Positions 56,088-64,000 of a DNA stretch of 64,000 nucleotides are shown piece by piece. The DNA is taken from contig NZ_JPWF01000002.1 in the NCBI RefSeq assembly GCF_003326675.1, positions 464,834-528,833 of the forward strand, written 5' to 3'. Origin of the DNA: Thalassospira profundimaris. GTDB taxonomy: Bacteria; Pseudomonadota; Alphaproteobacteria; Rhodospirillales; Thalassospiraceae. Made by a program: the position numbers and the translations under genes. The notes under the pieces are model-generated. The model was not told the DNA's origin, searched no databases, and saw only the letters and a program-made list of their open reading frames with translations. Positions within the stretch are counted from its first letter, which is position 1. Every line of letters starts with the position of its first letter.

Positions 56088-58484
56088 TCATTCCCCTGCA
56101 ACCGAAACCGGCTGACCGGATTGTTCTATCATGCGCTTGGCGACATCGGCCACCGCATACAGAACCGCTTCGGGTGTTGCCGGTGTATCAAGGTTTGGCA
56201 CCACCTTGTGCCCCGCAACCGATGCCACCGCATCGGCAATCGCACGATGCACCGAAATCGCCAGCATCAGGGGCGGTTCACCAACAGCCTTCGAACGATG
56301 AATGGTTTTTTCCACATTGCGTCCGGAAGACCAAAGCTCCAACCGGAAATCATCCGGGCGATCCGAACAGGCCGGAATTTTATAGGTCGACGGCGCATGG
56401 GTGCGCAGATTGCCTTTGCCATCCCACCACAATTCTTCGGATGTCAGCCACCCCATGCCCTGAATGAAGCCGCCTTCGATCTGCCCCCGGTCAATCGCCG
56501 GGTTCAGCGACCGTCCGACGTCATGAATGATATCCACCCGCGTGACCTTGTTTTCGCCGGTCAGGGTATCAATCAGAACCTCGGAACAGGCCATGCCATA
56601 GGCAAAGTAATAGAACGGCCGCCCCGATGCAGTTTCACGGTCATAATGGATTTTCGGCGTCGCATAATAGCCGGTCGCCGACAGCGACACACGCGCCAGA
56701 TAGGCCTGCTTGATCAAATCGGCAAAGGCCAGTTCCGCCACATCCCCGACAATGATCTTGCCCGGCACAAAGCGTACCAGTACTTCGGCCACACCATACT
56801 TTTCGGCTGCGAATTCGATCAGGCGGTTCTTGATCGTCATTGCCGCATCACGCGCAGCCATGCCGTTCATATCCGCCCCGCTTGATGCCGCCGTGGCCGA
56901 TGTGTTTGGTACCTTGCCGGTATTGGTCGCGGTGATCTTGATCTGATCAAGGTCGATCTGGAATTCTTCGGCGACGACCTGGGCAACCTTGATGAAAAGC
57001 CCCTGCCCCATTTCCGTGCCACCATGGTTCAGATGCACCGATCCATCCTGATAGATATGGATCAACGCACCCGCCTGGTTAAGGAAGGTGGTGGTAAAGG
57101 AAATGCCGAACTTCACCGGCGTCAAGGACAGGCCCTTTTTCAAAACCGGACTTTGGGCATTAAACGCATCGATCTCGGCGCGGCGTTTGCGATAGTCACT
57201 GGCCTTGATGATATCGTCGGTCAGTTCCGGCAAAACGTTATCTTCGACCAGCATGTGATATGGCGTCGTGTTGCGATCCGTGGTGCCATAATAGTTGGCG
57301 ATACGCACGTCCATCGGATCGCGCCCGATGGTCATGGCGATTTCATCAATGATGCGTTCAATCGCCACCATCCCCTGCGGCCCGCCAAATCCGCGGAATG
57401 CGGTATTGGACACAAGGTTGGTTTTGCAGCGATATGATCTGATTTCAACATCGCCAAGGTAATAGGCATTGTCGGTATGGAACATCGCACGGTCGGCAAT
57501 CGCCGCCGACAAATCGGCCGAAAAGCCGCAATTGGCGGCATATTGAATATCAAGGCCGCAAATCCGCCCGTCATCATCAAAACCGACATCATAATCGACG
57601 ATAAAGTCATGGCGTTTGCCGGTCATGACCATATCATCATCACGGTCCAGACGGAACTTGGCCGGACGTCCGGTTTTCACCGCAACAATGGCTGCCAGTG
57701 CCGCCCATTGCGATGCCTGCGTTTCCTTGCCACCAAATCCACCACCCATACGGCGCACTTCGACGGTTACTGCGTTGGCCGGACGGCCAAGCACATTGGC
57801 GATATTGTGCTGTACTTCCGATGGATGCTGGGTCGAACAATGCAAAAGAACGTCGCCATCCTCTTGCGGGATCGCAAAGGTGATCTGCCCTTCCAGATAA
57901 AAGTGATCCTGCCCGCCAATTTCCATCCGCCCGGCATGGCGATGCTTGGCCTTGGCAAGGGCTGATTTGGCATCGCCCTGTTTCATCACATGCGGCGGGG
58001 CGACGAATTGCTGCTTTTCCAGTGCCGCATCAATCGACAGAACCGCTGGCAGTTCTTCATATTCGATCTCTGCAAGTTTGGTCGCTGCACGGGCCTGCGC
58101 CCGGGTTTCGGCGGCGACGCAAAATACCGGCTGCCCATAGAACTGCACGATGCCATCGGGCAAAACCGGATCATCATGGGTATGGGCCGGGGACACGTCA
58201 TTGACACCGGGCACATCATCAGCGGTCAGAACGCAAACCACACCGGGGGCCGAACGCACCTTGGACAGATCCATCTTCTTGATCTTGCCATGCGCGATAT
58301 TTGCCGCACCGGGTGCCAGATGAAGCGTGCCATAGGGTTCGATAATGTCATCGATATAGACCGCTTCGCCCGCCACATGTTTCGGGCCGCTATCATGTTT
58401 GGAACTCGACCGCACCCCACCCGAAAGACCGGCGGTCGGCGCGACCAGATCATCCATTTCCACCTTGGCTTTCTGATCAGACAT
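56088..58484 (-). CDS. xdhB: Xanthine dehydrogenase molybdopterin-binding subunit
   Basis: The large catalytic subunit (798 residues) oxidises hypoxanthine and xanthine to urate. It has the aldehyde oxidase/xanthine dehydrogenase fold: GEAVYIDDI at the N-terminus, EGQITFAIPQEDG, RMGGGFGGKETQ, FRGFGGPQG, ASSGADMNG and VGEPPLMLA with the catalytic Glu region near the end. ATG at 58482-58484 has an AAGGAGG site and overlaps the xdhA stop by eight bases. Confidence 0.96.
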   Translation of the reverse strand: MSDQKAKVEMDDLVAPTAGLSGGVRSSSKHDSGPKHVAGEAVYIDDIIEPYGTLHLAPGAANIAHGKIKKMDLSKVRSAPGVVCVLTADDVPGVNDVSPAHTHDDPVLPDGIVQFYGQPVFCVAAETRAQARAATKLAEIEYEELPAVLSIDAALEKQQFVAPPHVMKQGDAKSALAKAKHRHAGRMEIGGQDHFYLEGQITFAIPQEDGDVLLHCSTQHPSEVQHNIANVLGRPANAVTVEVRRMGGGFGGKETQASQWAALAAIVAVKTGRPAKFRLDRDDDMVMTGKRHDFIVDYDVGFDDDGRICGLDIQYAANCGFSADLSAAIADRAMFHTDNAYYLGDVEIRSYRCKTNLVSNTAFRGFGGPQGMVAIERIIDEIAMTIGRDPMDVRIANYYGTTDRNTTPYHMLVEDNVLPELTDDIIKASDYRKRRAEIDAFNAQSPVLKKGLSLTPVKFGISFTTTFLNQAGALIHIYQDGSVHLNHGGTEMGQGLFIKVAQVVAEEFQIDLDQIKITATNTGKVPNTSATAASSGADMNGMAARDAAMTIKNRLIEFAAEKYGVAEVLVRFVPGKIIVGDVAELAFADLIKQAYLARVSLSATGYYATPKIHYDRETASGRPFYYFAYGMACSEVLIDTLTGENKVTRVDIIHDVGRSLNPAIDRGQIEGGFIQGMGWLTSEELWWDGKGNLRTHAPSTYKIPACSDRPDDFRLELWSSGRNVEKTIHRSKAVGEPPLMLAISVHRAIADAVASVAGHKVVPNLDTPATPEAVLYAVADVAKRMIEQSGQPVSVAGE

Positions 58485-59970
58485 GGGCTGCCTCCTTGCC
58501 GACAAGGCGGGTGGCAATTTCGGGTGTGTTGGTTTCGATAAACAACTTGGTCAAAAGGTTCTGGGCAACCAGCATCCGGTATTCTTTCGATGCCCGCATA
58601 TCGGTCATCGGCGCGAAATCCTTGGCCAGTGCCAGTTGCGCCGCATTCAGGCTGGCTTCATTCCAGTCCTGCCCGATCAGGGCGGCTTCGCATTTGGCGG
58701 CCCGCATCGGGGTGCCTGCCATGCCGCCAAATGCCGCACGGAAATCAGCAACCTTGTCTTCGATAACCTTGATCGCAAAGGCACCAAGCACCGCGGTAAT
58801 ATCCTGATCAAACCGTTTGGAAATCTTGTAGGCCCTGAACACCACGCCTTCGGCCGGTTTGGGCACAATCACGCTTTGCACAAACTCGCCCGCCTGACGG
58901 TCCTGCTTGCCATAGGTGACAAAGAAATCTTCAAGCGCGACTTCACGCGTTACATCGCCCATGCGCAGAACAATCTTGGCACCAAGCGCAATCAGGGCCG
59001 GTGGCGTATCACCAATCGGCGAGCCATTGGCAATATTCCCGCCCACGGTTCCGGCATTACGAATTTGCCGCGAACCGATACGGCGCACCAGTTCCCCGAC
59101 ATCGGCAGCAACCTGACCCAGCGCATCATGGGCGCGGCTATAGGTCACACCCGCTCCGATGATCAGGGCATCTTCGGTTTCGCTGACCGATTTCAGGTCT
59201 GCGACATCGCCAATATAAATGATCGGGTCCAAACGTTTGAGCATCTTGGTCACCCAAAGACCAACATCCGTCCCCCCGGCCAGAACCGTGGCATCGGGAT
59301 GCTGGACCAGAAGTGCGGCAAGCTCGTCAGATGTTTGCGGCGCGTAATAGCGCCCGGCCGGCTGTTCAAGTGCAAGCGTGCCTGCACCATCGACCATGGC
59401 ACTCAGACGGGCCGCAACATCCGCACGGCGTTTTTGTTCGCCCGCGTCATTGGCGGCAACTCCGCCGGCCTTGCGGGCGGCCTCGATGATCGGGCCATAG
59501 CCGGTGCAACGGCACAGGTTCCCGGCCAGCGCATCATTGATCGCACCCCGGTCATCTTCCCCGCCATCAAGCCAAAGCTGATAAAGGCTCATGACAAAGC
59601 CCGGCGTGCAGAACCCGCATTGCGATCCATGGGTGTCCACCATCGCCTGCTGCACAGGATGAAGAGTGCCGTCGCTGGATTTAAGATGCTCGACCGTCAA
59701 AAGCTGTTTGCCATCAAGGGTCGGCACGAACTGGATGCAGGCATTGACCGTACGATAGGCCATACCGCCCTTGCCATCCGGCTCCCCCAAAACAACCGTA
59801 CAGGCACCGCAATCACCCTCGGCACAGCCTTCCTTGGTGCCTGATTTGCGTTCGGACAGACGAAGATATTCAAGCACGGTCATCTGCGGATCAATATCAC
59901 GCAGGCTGCGCTCTTCGTCCCCCAGAAGGAAACGGATATCAGAACGGAAAGAACCGGTCGCATGCACCAT
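58477..59970 (-). CDS. xdhA: Xanthine dehydrogenase small subunit (2Fe-2S and FAD)
   Basis: This 497-residue subunit carries two [2Fe-2S] clusters and FAD. Cluster ligands are visible in GCAEGDCGACTV and QCGFCTPGFVMS with NLCRCTGYGPI. The FAD domain begins about residue 210 (VLAGGTDVGLWVTK) and includes RNAGTVGGNIANGSPIGDTPPALIAL in part (GGNIANGSPIGD). It accepts electrons from XdhB and reduces NAD. It follows hiuH by 8 bases. Confidence 0.96.
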   Translation of the reverse strand: MVHATGSFRSDIRFLLGDEERSLRDIDPQMTVLEYLRLSERKSGTKEGCAEGDCGACTVVLGEPDGKGGMAYRTVNACIQFVPTLDGKQLLTVEHLKSSDGTLHPVQQAMVDTHGSQCGFCTPGFVMSLYQLWLDGGEDDRGAINDALAGNLCRCTGYGPIIEAARKAGGVAANDAGEQKRRADVAARLSAMVDGAGTLALEQPAGRYYAPQTSDELAALLVQHPDATVLAGGTDVGLWVTKMLKRLDPIIYIGDVADLKSVSETEDALIIGAGVTYSRAHDALGQVAADVGELVRRIGSRQIRNAGTVGGNIANGSPIGDTPPALIALGAKIVLRMGDVTREVALEDFFVTYGKQDRQAGEFVQSVIVPKPAEGVVFRAYKISKRFDQDITAVLGAFAIKVIEDKVADFRAAFGGMAGTPMRAAKCEAALIGQDWNEASLNAAQLALAKDFAPMTDMRASKEYRMLVAQNLLTKLFIETNTPEIATRLVGKEAAHV

Positions 59971-59978
59971 GATCGACC

Positions 59979-60332
59979 TCAGCTTCCGCGATAGGTGGAA
60001 TAGCCGAACGGCGACAGCAACAGCGGCACATGATAATGCGCCTGCCCGTCCGAAATGCCGAACCGGATCACGACCTGATCAAGGAATTTGGGATCGGGAA
60101 GTTTTGCGCCAATCGCATCGAAATAATCCCCGGCATGGAAAACAAGCTGATATTCACCGGGTTTGAAAGAGGCGCCTTCAAGCATCGGCGCATCGGTGCG
60201 GCCATCGGCATTGGTCACGGCTTCGGCAACCAGATCATCATGACCATTGCCAAATCGGTGCAACTCAATACGGATTCCAGCAGCCGGACAGCCTTTTGCC
60301 GTATCCAATACATGGGTAGTCAGTCGTCCCAT
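59979..60332 (-). CDS. hiuH: 5-hydroxyisourate hydrolase
   Basis: A transthyretin-like enzyme of 117 residues that hydrolyses 5-hydroxyisourate (made by PuuD) to OHCU. The family marks are LTTHVLDTAKGCPAAG at the N-terminus (catalytic His) and the C-terminal PLLLSPFGYSTYRGS. It is first in a minus-strand operon with xdhABC and guaD, and its long leader contains a terminator-like hairpin. Confidence 0.96.
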   Translation of the reverse strand: MGRLTTHVLDTAKGCPAAGIRIELHRFGNGHDDLVAEAVTNADGRTDAPMLEGASFKPGEYQLVFHAGDYFDAIGAKLPDPKFLDQVVIRFGISDGQAHYHVPLLLSPFGYSTYRGS

Positions 60333-60753
60333 GCCGGGCCTCCTCTCTCTTCTTCTTAATTTTGTGGTCGATCGCTTCTCCCCGTGGTCGGCATTCTGGT
60401 TATGTAATTCTGTGCCGAACCAATTTTGAGCGATTTAAAAAGGGTCGCATTAGGACCCACCCTCGGGAAAGAGGGGATAAAGTGAAACTATATCAATAAT
60501 TCTTTGAAAAACGAATGTAACAGTTTAAGGCACTATAGAATGCAATCAGGGCAAAAGCCTTGGGAGACCGCGTAAAACGTGGCCCGACCTACCTTCCGTC
60601 CAGGAACATTATCAAAACCGTCTTGATAGTGCGGCACTTATTCGGCCCGGCCAGCAGAGGTTCTTCCTTGCTGTGCCGTAACCTATGGTTAATGCTACAC
60701 CAAACGTCCCGCACAACAAAGCCGGGTATGCAAGAATTCAGGAGAAGGTTCAG
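60333..60753. promoter_or_regulatory. Divergent purine control region (421 bases) with structured leader
   Basis: This is the promoter region between hiuH and puuE. It contains adjacent hairpins at 60442-60458 and 60460-60475, a small CCGCGT/ACGTGG stem around 60575-60590 and a dyad TATCAA-N7-TTGATA at 60610-60628 that may be a repressor site. No gene is convincing. A riboswitch or attenuator is possible; see findings. Confidence 0.5.
60437..60458 (-). terminator. Terminator-like hairpin in the hiuH leader
   Basis: On the minus strand GGGTC-CTAATGC-GACCC is followed by TTTTT. The stem is short (five pairs) and lies about 105 bases before the hiuH start codon. A neighbouring hairpin (60460-60475) overlaps alternative pairing with the same bases. 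Confidence 0.45.
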
Positions 60754-61668
60754 ATGAACGATCAGACATATGCGCGCGACTTGATCGGCTATGGCGAAAA
60801 CCCGCCCAAGGCCAATTGGCCCAACGGGGCCCGCGTCGCTGTTCAGTTCGTCCTGAACTATGAGGAAGGCGGTGAAAACTGCGTCCTGCACGGGGATCGT
60901 GCCTCCGAGGCGTTCCTGTCGGAAATCGTTGGTGCTGACATGCGCGAAGGTGTCCGCCATATGAGCATGGAGTCGATCTATGAATATGGATCGCGTGTTG
61001 GCGTCTGGCGCATCCTGAACCTGTTCCGCGAACGTCAAATTCCGATCACCATCTTTGCCGTCGCAATGGCCCTTGCCCGCCACCCCAAGGTTGGCGAAGT
61101 TGCCATGAAAGACGGTCACGAGATTTGCTCGCACGGATATCGCTGGATTGACTATCAATACATTCCCGAAGACATCGAACGCGAACATCTGCACAAGGCG
61201 ATTGATATCATCAAGGATGTGACCGGCGAACGTCCGCTTGGCTGGTACACCGGCCGCACAAGCCCCAATACCCGTCGTATCGTCGCCGAAGAAGGCGGCT
61301 TCCTCTATGACGCCGATGATTACAGCGACGAACTTCCGTTCTGGAGCACCCAGACCGAAAAGCCGCATCTGATCGTGCCCTATACCCTTGATGCCAACGA
61401 TATGCGTTTTGCCGCCCTTCAGGGCTTCAATTCCGGCGAACAGTATTTCCAGTATCTCAAGGACAGCTTCGATACCCTTTACGAAGAAGGCGGCGAAACC
61501 CCGCGCATGTTGTCACTTGGTCTGCATTGCCGGCTGGTCGGGCGTCCGGGCCGCTTTGCCGCACTGAAACGTTTTGTCGATTATGTCCAAAGCCATGATG
61601 ACGTCTGGTTTGCCCGCCGGATCGATATCGCCCGCCACTGGCGCGAACATCATCCGTTTGGCGGATAA
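60754..61668 (+). CDS. puuE: Allantoinase PuuE (polysaccharide deacetylase-like)
   Basis: This 304-residue metal-independent or loosely metal-bound allantoinase converts allantoin to allantoate. It belongs to the NodB-fold group: YGENPPKANWPNGARVAVQFVLNYEEGGE at the N-terminus is diagnostic (quoted in part: NGARVAVQFVLNYEEG), with GHEICSHGYRW, WYTGRTSPNTRR and LHCRLVGRPGR. ATG 60754 has AGGAGAAGG upstream. It leads the plus-strand operon puuE-uraD-alc-allA. Confidence 0.95.
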   Translation: MNDQTYARDLIGYGENPPKANWPNGARVAVQFVLNYEEGGENCVLHGDRASEAFLSEIVGADMREGVRHMSMESIYEYGSRVGVWRILNLFRERQIPITIFAVAMALARHPKVGEVAMKDGHEICSHGYRWIDYQYIPEDIEREHLHKAIDIIKDVTGERPLGWYTGRTSPNTRRIVAEEGGFLYDADDYSDELPFWSTQTEKPHLIVPYTLDANDMRFAALQGFNSGEQYFQYLKDSFDTLYEEGGETPRMLSLGLHCRLVGRPGRFAALKRFVDYVQSHDDVWFARRIDIARHWREHHPFGG

Positions 61669-61693
61669 AACCGGCACAGGAAACAAGAACACC

Positions 61694-62221
61694 ATGTCAG
61701 AAACCACCAAATCCCTGTTTGAAACCCGCCCGCCCGGCACATTGGCCAAAAGCGCCTTTGTCTCGCATTATGGTGGCGTCTATGAACATAGTCCCTGGAT
61801 CGCCGAGCAGCTTTATGATCGCGGCATAACCGACGCCCATAACACGCCCGCCACTTTGGCCGATGCCATGGCAGCCGTGGTCAACGGGGCGGTTGATGCC
61901 GACAAGCTGGCACTTTTGCGTGCCCATCCCGATCTTGCCGGGAAACTGGCGCTTGCCGATCTGACGACATCGTCGCAGAACGAACAGATGGGGGCGGGCC
62001 TTGATCAATGCAGCGCCGATGAACTGGCCCGCTTTACCGAGCTGAATGACCTTTACAAACAGAAGTTCGGCTTTCCGTTTATCTTTGCGGTCAAGGGGTT
62101 CCATCGCACCGACATTCTTGCGGCCTTTGAACGGCGGGTGAAAAACGACGTCGAAACCGAATTTAACGAGGCGATCAATCAGGTCCATCGCATTGCCAAA
62201 TTGCGGCTTGAAGCGCTGTAG
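61694..62221 (+). CDS. uraD: OHCU decarboxylase
   Basis: This 175-residue enzyme turns OHCU, the product of HiuH, into S-allantoin. The family motif AHPDLAGKLA is present, as is SSQNEQMGAGLDQCS and the end NEAINQVHRIAKLRL. ATG at 61694 fits the family N-terminus (KSAFVSHYGGVYEHSPWIAE is the first conserved block). It follows puuE after 25 bases in the same operon. Confidence 0.95.
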   Translation: MSETTKSLFETRPPGTLAKSAFVSHYGGVYEHSPWIAEQLYDRGITDAHNTPATLADAMAAVVNGAVDADKLALLRAHPDLAGKLALADLTTSSQNEQMGAGLDQCSADELARFTELNDLYKQKFGFPFIFAVKGFHRTDILAAFERRVKNDVETEFNEAINQVHRIAKLRLEAL

Positions 62222-62286
62222 GGCAGACTTCGGGCAAACCGAATTGATCACCGAATAATAAACGACCATTTCAGGATTTTACGATT

Positions 62287-63306
62287 ATGAGCCATCAGGA
62301 AAATCACGACGCACCGGAATTTGCACGGAAGTTTGTCAACCTTGCCGATGAACGTCTTGGCGCAGAGGCCATTTTTGCGACGGACGATTTCTTTGCCGAC
62401 AAACAGCGCATGCTGCAAACCGCCGGAGCCATCTTCTACCCGGATCGCTATGATGATCACGGCAAATGGATGGATGGCTGGGAAAGCCGCCGCAAACGTG
62501 TCGAAGGCCATGATTACTGTGTTGTCCGCCTTGCGACGTCGGGCCGGATTTATGGTGTTGATATCGACACCAGCCACTTTACCGGCAACTTCCCGCCCGC
62601 TGCATCGCTTGAAGGCTGCTATTGCCCGAATGGCGATCCGGCCGATGATGCAAAATGGGATGAGATCGTTGCGCCGATGGGCCTGGGTGCCAGCGCCCAC
62701 CACTATGCCGACGTTACCTCGGATGCCATCTATACCCATGTCCGCCTGCACATTTACCCCGATGGTGGTGTTGCGCGTCTGCGTGTCTATGGTCGTCCGA
62801 ACCGCGACTGGACCGAAATGGCCGCCAAGGGCGAACAGGTCGATCTTGCCGCCATGATCAATGGTGGTGTGGTTGTTGACTGGTCGGATGCCCATTACGG
62901 CAATCCGAACGCCATTCTGGCACCGGGCCGCGGGGTCAATATGGGGGATGGCTGGGAAACCCGTCGTCGCCGTGAACCGGGCAATGAATGGCTGGTGATT
63001 GAACTTGGCCATCCGGGCGAGATCGAAAAGATCATCGTTGATACCTGCCACTTCAAGGGCAACTACCCGGACCGTGTTTCCATTCAGGGTGCCTATGTCG
63101 ACGGTGAAAAGGACAAGTCGCTGCGTGCGCGTTCGATGTTCTGGTCGACCATCCTGCCCGAAAGCAAAATGCAGGCAGACCATATCCACGAATTTGATGC
63201 CGCAAGCCTGTCGGTCAACGGACCGGTAAGCCATATCCGGATCAACTCGATCCCCGATGGCGGTATCAGCCGTCTGCGTATCCTTGGCAAACCCGCCACC
63301 AAATAA
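62287..63306 (+). CDS. alc: Allantoicase
   Basis: A 339-residue allantoate amidinohydrolase (allantoicase) that releases urea and leaves ureidoglycolate. The protein contains two repeated galactose-binding-like halves: DGWESRRKRVEGHDYCVVRLATSGRIYG in the first (key part DGWESRRKR) and GWETRRRREPGNEWLVIELG in the second, each followed by a DTSHFTGNFP or DTCHFKGNYP motif. It is the urea-producing route, rather than the ammonia-producing AllC route, which fits with the nearby urea transporter and urease. Confidence 0.95.
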   Translation: MSHQENHDAPEFARKFVNLADERLGAEAIFATDDFFADKQRMLQTAGAIFYPDRYDDHGKWMDGWESRRKRVEGHDYCVVRLATSGRIYGVDIDTSHFTGNFPPAASLEGCYCPNGDPADDAKWDEIVAPMGLGASAHHYADVTSDAIYTHVRLHIYPDGGVARLRVYGRPNRDWTEMAAKGEQVDLAAMINGGVVVDWSDAHYGNPNAILAPGRGVNMGDGWETRRRREPGNEWLVIELGHPGEIEKIIVDTCHFKGNYPDRVSIQGAYVDGEKDKSLRARSMFWSTILPESKMQADHIHEFDAASLSVNGPVSHIRINSIPDGGISRLRILGKPATK

Positions 63307-63320
63307 GGGAACTTGCCGTT

Positions 63321-63827
63321 ATGAAGCTTACGGTCGAACATCTGACCCCGGATGCCTTCGCCCCGTTTGGCGAGGTGATTTCGATTGCCACCGCACGCGA
63401 CAGCTATCCGATCAATCTGGGCACCACCACGCGGTTCCACGACATTTCACGTGTCGATGTCGCAGACGAAGGCGGTGCCCCGATCATCAGCATCTTTCGC
63501 GGAACGCCCCGGCCCAAACCGATTGAAATCAAAATGATGGAACGTCATCCCCTGGGATCACAGGCCTTCATGCCGCTTTCGGGCCAGAAATTCCTGATCG
63601 TGGTGGCATCGGGCACCGATGATCCCAAACCGGAAAACCTGCGCGCTTTCCTCTCGGACGGAATGCAGGGCGTGACCTATGCCAAAAACGTCTGGCATCA
63701 CCCGCTTCTGGTGCTTGAAGAAGACAGTGATTTCCTGATTGTCGACCGGTCCGGCCCGGGCAACAACCTGAACGAGGTTGATCTGCCACTGGTCGATGGC
63801 GAAGTCATCACGCTGGATTGGGCCTAA
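63321..63827 (+). CDS. allA: Ureidoglycolate lyase
   Basis: A cupin-like enzyme of 168 residues that splits ureidoglycolate into glyoxylate and urea. Family features include LTPDAFAPFGEVI at the N-terminus, GTPRPKPIEIKMMERHPLGSQAFMPL (core part ERHPLGSQAFMPL) and YAKNVWHHPLL, with the active-site His residues. It follows allantoicase by 14 bases and is the last gene of the operon. A strong terminator lies just downstream. Confidence 0.94.
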   Translation: MKLTVEHLTPDAFAPFGEVISIATARDSYPINLGTTTRFHDISRVDVADEGGAPIISIFRGTPRPKPIEIKMMERHPLGSQAFMPLSGQKFLIVVASGTDDPKPENLRAFLSDGMQGVTYAKNVWHHPLLVLEEDSDFLIVDRSGPGNNLNEVDLPLVDGEVITLDWA

Positions 63828-63866
63828 GCCCTTCTTGTGTGCCGTCCTAAAATACGTTGACGGTTT

Positions 63867-64000
63867 TCACATAGCCAGCGGCAGTCTGCCGCTGGCTTTT
63901 TGATGCACACTTTCTGGCGTTTGCATGGCCAGTGCAAGGTGTGGTCTCTTGGTATTATAGGCAAGAACAGCTTCGGCGACCAATCGCTTGAGATCTTCGA
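63867..64000 (-). CDS. IS3-type transposase (OrfB) 3' end, partial
   Basis: Read on the minus strand from the right window edge, the frame encodes LVAEAVLAYNTKRPHLALAM followed by QTPESVHQKASGRLPLAM and a stop at 63867-63869. This is the C-terminal end of an integrase-core (rve_3) transposase of the IS3 group. The rest lies beyond the window, so completeness cannot be judged. The last dozen codons read through a perfect hairpin, suggesting that the original IS end may have been lost or altered. Confidence 0.75.
   Translation of the reverse strand, partial: EDLKRLVAEAVLAYNTKRPHLALAMQTPESVHQKASGRLPLAM
63873..63901 (+). terminator. Strong terminator after allA
   Basis: AGCCAGCGGCA (63873-63883) pairs perfectly with TGCCGCTGGCT (63887-63897) around a GTC loop and runs into TTTTT. 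It ends the puuE-uraD-alc-allA transcript, and also forms the last codons of the partial transposase on the other strand. Confidence 0.85.

Noticed and set aside
58483..59844. A 453-codon plus-strand frame opposite xdhA
   Set aside because: Shadow of a GC-biased gene; the minus strand has complete iron-sulfur and FAD motifs and sits in a tight operon.
60510..60560. A sigma-54 promoter for puuE (GGCAC ... TGC near 60530)
   Set aside because: The GG-to-GC distance is 11 rather than 10 bases and the first base is not T, so the fit is poor.
60589..61368. A 259-codon minus-strand frame across the puuE start
   Set aside because: It is mostly antisense to puuE, whose protein is clearly recognisable, and it enters the leader region without a start signal.

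Overview
The window looks like chromosomal DNA of a GC-moderate marine alphaproteobacterium. Gene content and protein style (full urt/ure cluster, class III ADH with FGH, BioMNY, TyrR-type activator, PuuD-type urate oxidase) fit Rhodospirillales, most like Thalassospira. That name is an inference from recognition, not from a database search. No rRNA, tRNA or CRISPR was seen.

Layout. 1-2056: 5' part of a large thiamine-diphosphate enzyme of the homodimeric pyruvate dehydrogenase E1/transketolase type (minus strand). 2435-4654: an AT-rich orphan gene and a periplasmic solute-binding-like protein. 4842-7923: methionine gamma-lyase divergent from a TyrR/PhhR-like AAA+ activator; the gap carries a perfect TyrR box and a -24/-12 promoter. 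7930-9338: YjaB-like acetyltransferase and 3-hydroxybutyrate dehydrogenase. 9496-18512: an AT-rich surface-polysaccharide island (deacetylase, two GT4 transferases, Wzy/ligase-like protein, FemAB-like acyltransferase, methyltransferase, Wzx, WecB). 18824-24152: YegP-like protein, LysR, formaldehyde detoxification pair adhC-fghA, biotin transporter bioYMN. 24348-26097: ArsR/SRPBCC pair and an orphan possibly HEPN-like protein.

26244-37459 is one long minus-strand nitrogen block: urea ABC transporter urtABCDE followed by ureDABCEFG, with a near-consensus sigma-54 promoter before urtA. 37812-43443 holds two LysR regulators, a Tat-exported metallo-beta-lactamase-fold protein, urate oxidase PuuD with a fused cytochrome c, and an acetylpolyamine amidohydrolase. 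43522-49405 holds a soluble chemoreceptor with an Aer-like PAS protein, a lipoprotein, two tandemly duplicated LuxR-type regulators and a small unknown protein.

49478-63827 is a purine catabolism region arranged divergently around a 421-base leader. Leftward: hiuH-xdhA-xdhB-xdhC-guaD, then a BMP-type nucleoside/purine ABC importer. Rightward: puuE-uraD-allantoicase-ureidoglycolate lyase. With PuuD, urease and the urea transporter, the window encodes a route from guanine/xanthine through urate, allantoin, allantoate and ureidoglycolate to glyoxylate, urea and finally ammonia. The right edge contains the 3' end of an IS3-type transposase.

The most interesting regulatory reading is the methionine gamma-lyase promoter (TyrR box plus sigma-54 site). 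Next are the terminator-like hairpin in the hiuH leader and the tandem LuxR duplication.
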